Assembly (NCBI RefSeq): GCF_018383585.1
Contig: NZ_JAHAMK010000019.1
Coordinates: forward strand, 1-54,425
Direction: 5' to 3'
Source of the DNA: Microvirga sp. 3-52
Lineage (GTDB): Bacteria > Pseudomonadota > Alphaproteobacteria > Rhizobiales > Beijerinckiaceae
DNA length: 54,425 nucleotides
Shown: one piece after another, positions 50,356-54,425 of the stretch
Numbering within the stretch: the stretch's first letter is position 1
Layout of the letters: the number at the start of each line of letters is the position of its first letter
Made by a program: the position numbers and the translations under genes
The notes under the pieces: model-generated
What the model was told of the DNA's origin: nothing
Database searches by the model: none
Seen by the model: only the letters and a program-made list of their open reading frames with translations

Positions 50356-50976
50356 ATGAAGCTCCGGCACCGTCTGAAGAACTGGCGCAACCCGCACAAC
50401 CAGACCCGCGTGCACCTGGCCCGCATGGCCGGGCGCCACGGCTACGAGATCGGCGAGTTCACCTACGGCAAGCCCAAGGTGCGCTTCCCCGAGTCGGGCC
50501 GGAAGCTGACCATCGGCCGCTACGGGTCCATCGCCGACAAGGTCGAGATCCTGCTCGGCGGCAACCATCGCACCGAATGGGGCACCACCTATCCCTTCTC
50601 GGCCTTCCGGGAGCTCTGGCCCGCGGCACCGAAGAGCGAGGATTACCACACCTCCCGCGGCGACGTGACGATCGGCCACGACGTCTGGCTCGGTTCCGGC
50701 GCCATCGTCATGTCGGGCGTGACCGTGGGGCATGGCGCGGTGGTGGCGGCCCATGCGGTCGTGACCAGGGACGTGCCGCCCTACGCCATCGTCGGCGGCA
50801 ATCCGGCTAAGGTCATCCGCTACCGCTTCGACGAGGAGACCATCGCGGCGCTCCTGGATGCAAAATGGTGGGACCTGCCGCGGGAGAAGATCGCAACCCT
50901 CATCCCGCTCCTGCAGAGCGACCGGGTCCGGGAACTGGTCGCGGCCGTGAAGGTGCTGCGGACGCAGTGTTCGTGA
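50356..50976 (+). CDS. CatB-related O-acetyltransferase (hexapeptide repeat)
   Basis: The 206-residue protein has left-handed beta-helix hexapeptides (LTIGRYGSIADKVEILLGGNHRTEW and later VTIGHDVWLGSGAIVMSGVTVGHGAVVAAHAVVTRDVPPYAIVGGNPAKVIRYRF). The TTYPF and GNHRTEWGT motifs are typical of the xenobiotic/CatB-type acetyltransferases. It acetylates a hydroxyl, perhaps on a sugar, rather than chloramphenicol specifically. It begins 99 bases after the divergent maeB start. The ATG at 50356 is preferred over an upstream TTG. Confidence 0.88.
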   Translation: MKLRHRLKNWRNPHNQTRVHLARMAGRHGYEIGEFTYGKPKVRFPESGRKLTIGRYGSIADKVEILLGGNHRTEWGTTYPFSAFRELWPAAPKSEDYHTSRGDVTIGHDVWLGSGAIVMSGVTVGHGAVVAAHAVVTRDVPPYAIVGGNPAKVIRYRFDEETIAALLDAKWWDLPREKIATLIPLLQSDRVRELVAAVKVLRTQCS

Positions 50977-50990
50977 GACCCATCGCTCAC

Positions 50991-51078
50991 GTCATCACCG
51001 GCCTTGTGCCGGTGATCCCGACTGCAAAAGCGCTGAGCCTCACAGGATCGGGATGGCCGGCACAAGGCCGGCCATGAC
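50991..51078. repeat. Palindromic intergenic element, family 1, copy E (best preserved)
   Basis: Left arm ATCACCGGC-CTTGT-GCCGGTGAT and right arm ATGGCCGGC-ACAAG-GCCGGCCAT are both perfect 9-bp stems with 5-base loops. They are flanked by GTC/GAC and CCCGA/TCGGG pairs. The element lies 15 bases after the acetyltransferase stop. Confidence 0.85.
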
Positions 51079-51101
51079 GCGGGAGGAGATATAGCAGGAA
51101 C

Positions 51102-51956
51102 TCAAAACGCCTTCCGGCCCCTCATGGCCGCCCAGGCGCCGGCTGCCGAGCCGCCATAGCGTTCGACGAGCTTGCGCCGGAACGTCAGGCTCGCCCCGAT
51201 GGCCTTCAGCGCATTGATCGCGAACATGCCGGGCGCCGGGTTCGGCAATCCGTATTTGCGGCTCACATAGGCACGTGACCAGGCCTGGTGCCAGCGGGAC
51301 GCGAAGATGCGGCCGGGCTTTTCGCCGCTCGACTGCCCGCGTCCATGCCGCACCACGGCCTGCGGCACGTAGATGAGCGCCGAGCCGGAATCCGCCACGC
51401 GGCGACAGAGGTCGTCGTCCTCGTAGAACAGAAAAATGTTGTCGTCGAAGCCGCCGAGTTTCAGGAAGACGTCGCGGCGCATGAGAAAGCAGGCGCCCGA
51501 GAAGAATGGTGCGCAGGCCTCGCCTTCCGGCAGCACGAGCTTGCCGTCGGGATTGGTGAGAGAGGCCGCGAGCAGCGAGCGCGGCTGATAGAACACGCGT
51601 CCGCTCGGCTCGACGATCTGCGGCGCGAAGAAAGCCGCATCCGGATAGCGCCGCGCTGCGTCGACGAGCGCCGCGACCGCGCCCTTGTCGACGATGCAGT
51701 CCGGATTGACGACGAGGATGAACTCCGCATCCGCCGCCCGCGCGCCGACATTGTTGGCGCGGCCATAGCCCTCGTTGCGGGCATTGCAGATGACGCGCGC
51801 GCCCCACCTTTCGGCGACGGCGACGGTGTCGTCCGCCGAGGCGTTGTCGACCACGATGACCGGTACGTCGTCCGCCCGCAACGCGCCGAGACACTCCGGC
51901 AGCGCATGGGCGCTGTCGAAGGTCACGACGATGGCGGCCACATCGCTGCTGCTCAT
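51102..51956 (-). CDS. Family 2 glycosyltransferase
   Basis: The 284-residue enzyme has a GT-A fold: [30 protein letters not shown], the [12 protein letters not shown] stretch, the DxD-like [11 protein letters not shown], and the acceptor-site [14 protein letters not shown] and [11 protein letters not shown]. The ED near the end is the usual catalytic-base pattern of inverting GT2 enzymes such as rhamnosyltransferases. It should build an exopolysaccharide or lipopolysaccharide. Its ATG overlaps the aspS stop by 4 bases, so it is co-transcribed with aspS. No signal peptide is seen. Confidence 0.88.
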   Translation of the reverse strand: MSSSDVAAIVVTFDSAHALPECLGALRADDVPVIVVDNASADDTVAVAERWGARVICNARNEGYGRANNVGARAADAEFILVVNPDCIVDKGAVAALVDAARRYPDAAFFAPQIVEPSGRVFYQPRSLLAASLTNPDGKLVLPEGEACAPFFSGACFLMRRDVFLKLGGFDDNIFLFYEDDDLCRRVADSGSALIYVPQAVVRHGRGQSSGEKPGRIFASRWHQAWSRAYVSRKYGLPNPAPGMFAINALKAIGASLTFRRKLVERYGGSAAGAWAAMRGRKAF

Positions 51957-53773
51957 TTCTCCGGCAGGTTCGTCCGGATGTGCAGCTCGCGCAGCTGCTT
52001 CGGCGTCGCCTCGGAGGGTGCGCCGAGCAGGAGGTCTTCCGCCTTCTGGTTCATCGGGAACAGCGTGATCTCGCGCAGGTTCTGCGCGCCGCAGAGCAGC
52101 ATCACGATGCGGTCGACGCCGGCTGCCATGCCGCCGTGGGGCGGCGCGCCGTACTGGAACGCGCGGTACATGCCGCCGAACCGCTCCATGACCTCCTTCT
52201 CGCCGTAGCCGGCGATTTCGAAGGCCTTCACCATCCGGTCGGGACGGTGGTTGCGGATCGAGCCCGAGGCCATCTCGTAGCCGTTGCAGACCATGTCGTA
52301 CTGGAAGGCCGTGATCTTGAGGATCGTGTCCTTGTCCGACGGGTCGAGGGCCATGAAGGCGTCATGGTCGAAGTTCGCCATGGAGAACGGGTTGTGCGAG
52401 AAGTCGATCTTCTTCTCGTCCTCGTTCCACTCGTATTGCGGGAAGTCGACGATCCAGCAGAACTCGTACCGGTCCTTGTCGATGAGGCCGAGCTCCTCGC
52501 CGATGCGGGTCCGCGCCTTGCCGGCGAGAGAGGCCGCCTTGTCTTCGGCGCCGGCCGAGAAGAACACCGCGTCCCCCGCCTTGATGCCGGCCTTCTCGCG
52601 GATGACGGCCTGCGCGGCCTCCGGGATGAACTTGGCGATGGGCCCCTTGCCGAGGATCTGGCCACCCTCTTCCTCGAACACGATGTAGCCCAGGCCGGGC
52701 GCGCCTTCCGTGCGGGCCCAGTCGTTGAGCTTGTCGAAGAAGGAGCGCGGCTGGGAGGCGGCGCCCGTCGCCGGGATGGCACGCACCACGCCGCCGGACT
52801 TGATCACGTTCTTGAACGCGTTGAACGTCACGTCCTCGCGGGTGAACACCTCGGACACGTCGGCGATGACGAGCGGGTTGCGGAGATCCGGCTTGTCGTT
52901 GCCGTATTTCAGCATCGACTCGAAATACGGGATGCGCGGGAACACGTCGGTCACGGGCTTGCCGTCCGCGAATTCCTTGAAGGTGTCGCGGATCACCGGC
53001 TCCATGGTCTGGAACACGTCTTCCTGGGTGACGAAGCTCATCTCCACGTCGAGCTGGTAGAACTCGCCCGGCAGGCGGTCGGCGCGCGGGTCCTCGTCAC
53101 GGAAGCAGGGAGCCATCTGGAAATACCGGTCGAAGCCGGAGATCATGATCAGCTGCTTGAACTGCTGCGGCGCCTGCGGCAGCGCATAGAACTTGCCGGG
53201 ATGGATGCGCGACGGCACCAGGAAGTCGCGCGCGCCCTCCGGCGAGGAGGCCGTCAGGATCGGCGTCGTGAACTCGAAGAAGCCGCTCTGCTGCATGCGG
53301 CTGCGCAGCGAATTGATGATCGCGCCGCGCTTCATGATGTTGTTGTGCAGCCTCTCGCGGCGAAGATCCAGGTAGCGGTAGGTGAGCCGGGTCTCCTCCG
53401 GATACTCCTGGTCGCCGAAGACCGGCATCGGCAGCTCGGCCGCCGGGCCCAGGACCTCGATGTCCGTGATGTAGACCTCGACCATGCCGGTGGGCAGTTC
53501 CGGGTTCTCGGTGCCGGCGGGGCGCTTGCGCACCTTGCCGTCGACCCGGATCACCCATTCCGACCGCGCGGCCTCGGCCTGCTTGAAAGCCGGAGAATCC
53601 GGATCGATCACGCATTGCGTCATGCCGTAATGGTCGCGCAGATCGATGAACAGCACGCCGCCATGGTCGCGGATCCGATGGCACCAGCCGGAGAGCCGGG
53701 CGACCTGGCCGACATCGGATTCGCGGAGCGCGCCGCAGGTGTGGGAACGGTAACGGTGCATGGAGGCGGACAT
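51953..53773 (-). CDS. aspS: Aspartate--tRNA ligase (probably non-discriminating, Asp/Asn)
   Basis: The 606-residue class II synthetase starts [14 protein letters not shown]. The N-terminal anticodon-binding OB domain contains [19 protein letters not shown]. The catalytic core has motif 2 ([24 protein letters not shown]) and motif 3 ([13 protein letters not shown]). The middle insertion is the GAD domain. In bacterial AspRS, histidine in RDHGG (His31 in Pseudomonas aeruginosa) accompanies relaxed tRNA specificity, so this enzyme may also charge tRNA-Asn. It shares its stop with the glycosyltransferase start. Confidence 0.94.
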   Translation of the reverse strand: MSASMHRYRSHTCGALRESDVGQVARLSGWCHRIRDHGGVLFIDLRDHYGMTQCVIDPDSPAFKQAEAARSEWVIRVDGKVRKRPAGTENPELPTGMVEVYITDIEVLGPAAELPMPVFGDQEYPEETRLTYRYLDLRRERLHNNIMKRGAIINSLRSRMQQSGFFEFTTPILTASSPEGARDFLVPSRIHPGKFYALPQAPQQFKQLIMISGFDRYFQMAPCFRDEDPRADRLPGEFYQLDVEMSFVTQEDVFQTMEPVIRDTFKEFADGKPVTDVFPRIPYFESMLKYGNDKPDLRNPLVIADVSEVFTREDVTFNAFKNVIKSGGVVRAIPATGAASQPRSFFDKLNDWARTEGAPGLGYIVFEEEGGQILGKGPIAKFIPEAAQAVIREKAGIKAGDAVFFSAGAEDKAASLAGKARTRIGEELGLIDKDRYEFCWIVDFPQYEWNEDEKKIDFSHNPFSMANFDHDAFMALDPSDKDTILKITAFQYDMVCNGYEMASGSIRNHRPDRMVKAFEIAGYGEKEVMERFGGMYRAFQYGAPPHGGMAAGVDRIVMLLCGAQNLREITLFPMNQKAEDLLLGAPSEATPKQLRELHIRTNLPEK

Positions 53774-54173
53774 TGAAAAAGCCTGCTGGTTCGGTTTGAA
53801 GCGCAAGATCCATGGGAGCCAGGGGAAGTCAAGGCAGAAGGACGAAATGGAGCCGCGCGGCCCCTGCCCCGATCCCGGCCCCGGACAGGGGATCGCTCCT
53901 TTCCGTCCGGCCCGCCTCTGGCCAGTCCGGGATTCGGCGCACGGGATCCTCGCCCTCTCCCGCCCCGTCCTCATCCTGGGGAGGCGAGCCTCCCGTCGAC
54001 TCTCTTCGGTCCTCATCCCGAGGAGCGTCAGCGAGTCTGTGTCGCGAATGACGAGGGCGCTTTCGGTGCCTCCTTAGGAGGAGAACGGGATCGATGGGGC
54101 AGCCTCTTGGGATGAGGGCTATGTGTCCGACAGCGTGAGTCGCTGGAGTGTGTTCGGCCCTGCCACCCTCGCC

Positions 54174-54261
54174 GTCATCACCGGGCTTGTGCCGGTGATC
54201 CCGATGCTGAGAAGCGCAGCGCTCTTCCGATCGGGATGGCCGGGTCAAGCCCGGTGATGAC
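54174..54261. repeat. Palindromic intergenic element, family 1, copy F
   Basis: Left arm GTCATCACCGGGCTTGTGCC with GGTGATCCCGAT, spacer AGCGCAGCGCT, and GATGGCCGGGTCAAGCCCGG. The terminal part reads GTGATGAC instead of CCATGAC, so the right stem has mismatches and looks like a hybrid of two arm types. Confidence 0.8.
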
Positions 54262-54274
54262 GGCGAGGGTGTGA

Positions 54275-54308
54275 CGAAGGCAGGCGCAGGACGAAGGCGG
54301 GTGCGACC
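54275..54308 (+). repeat. Two copies of the 17-bp unit
   Basis: CGAAGGCAGGCGCAGGA and CGAAGGCGGGTGCGACC share the core of the four-unit array at 30769-30836. They start 13 bases after copy F. Confidence 0.6.
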
Positions 54309-54381
54309 CCGGGATCGTGGCATGCCCCACCGCGTCATCACTGGTCCCGCCCGGTCATCACTGGCCCTCGGACCCTCCGAC

Positions 54382-54410
54382 GTCATCACCGGGCTGGTCC
54401 CGGTGATGAC
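54382..54410. repeat. Palindromic intergenic element, family 1, copy G (one arm, cut by window end)
   Basis: GTCATCACCGGGCTGGTCCC followed by CGGTGATGAC forms one closed arm. The window ends 15 bases later with GAGAAGCGCC, which resembles the spacer of the other copies. Confidence 0.65.
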
Positions 54411-54425
54411 GATGTGAGAAGCGCC

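Larger units (their letters stand above)
53774..54425. other. Gene-free 650-base region upstream of aspS with repeats
   Basis: No protein gene is supported. It holds the aspS leader, degenerate inverted CCTCATCC/GGATGAGG copies (53969, 54011, 54110), element family 1 copy F, two 17-bp units and the start of another element at the window end. Confidence 0.65.

Overview
The window is a high-GC, gene-dense bacterial chromosome segment. Gene content and order point to an alphaproteobacterium of the order Hyphomicrobiales (Rhizobiales), most likely Methylobacteriaceae or a close relative such as Microvirga. The reasons are the block tatABC-serS-surE-pcm-nlpD with scpAB-nagZ-SPOR-argS-dgt-erpA, the four small DUF6894-type proteins, the RTX proteins, and the palindromic intergenic repeats. 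The genus is an inference; no rRNA or tRNA gene is visible.

Region 1 (1-2.9 kb): the tail of an IS630-family transposase has cut a PP2C-like phosphatase gene. MarC, a GNAT acetyltransferase and an M20 peptidase follow. Region 2 (3-22 kb) is the accessory part. It holds three RTX-type Ca-binding repeat proteins (one interrupted by an in-frame amber codon) and an orphan RTX C-terminal tail. It also holds four DUF6894 paralogues, a SAM methyltransferase interrupted by an in-frame opal codon, a glycine-rich gene that looks frameshifted, several small secreted proteins, a GGDEF protein and a DUF1127 gene. The housekeeping genes ssb and uvrA are embedded here, separated by the interrupted RTX gene and by a candidate small RNA with its own promoter and terminator.

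Region 3 (22-30 kb): an SDR oxidoreductase, trmFO, a squalene-synthase-like protein and a Mth938-like protein (both resembling complex I assembly factors), then secF, secD and yajC on the minus strand, and a divergent DUF815 ATPase. Region 4 (31-46 kb) is a nearly continuous minus-strand housekeeping block: nlpD-like lipoprotein, pcm, surE, serS, tatC, tatB, tatA, an orphan Fbp-type ABC ATPase, scpB, scpA, nagZ, a SPOR protein, argS and dgt, with erpA divergent. It joins envelope functions (Tat export, cell-wall recycling, septal SPOR protein, amidase activator) to chromosome condensation and translation. Region 5 (46-54 kb): a large periplasmic protein of unknown function, the malic enzyme maeB, a CatB-type acetyltransferase, a glycosyltransferase and aspS.

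The most notable non-coding signal is a family of about 88-bp intergenic elements. Each has two inverted palindromic arms whose differences are compensatory. Six complete copies and one partial copy lie downstream of genes. A second palindromic repeat (two loci) and a 17-bp tandem repeat linked to the first family are also present.
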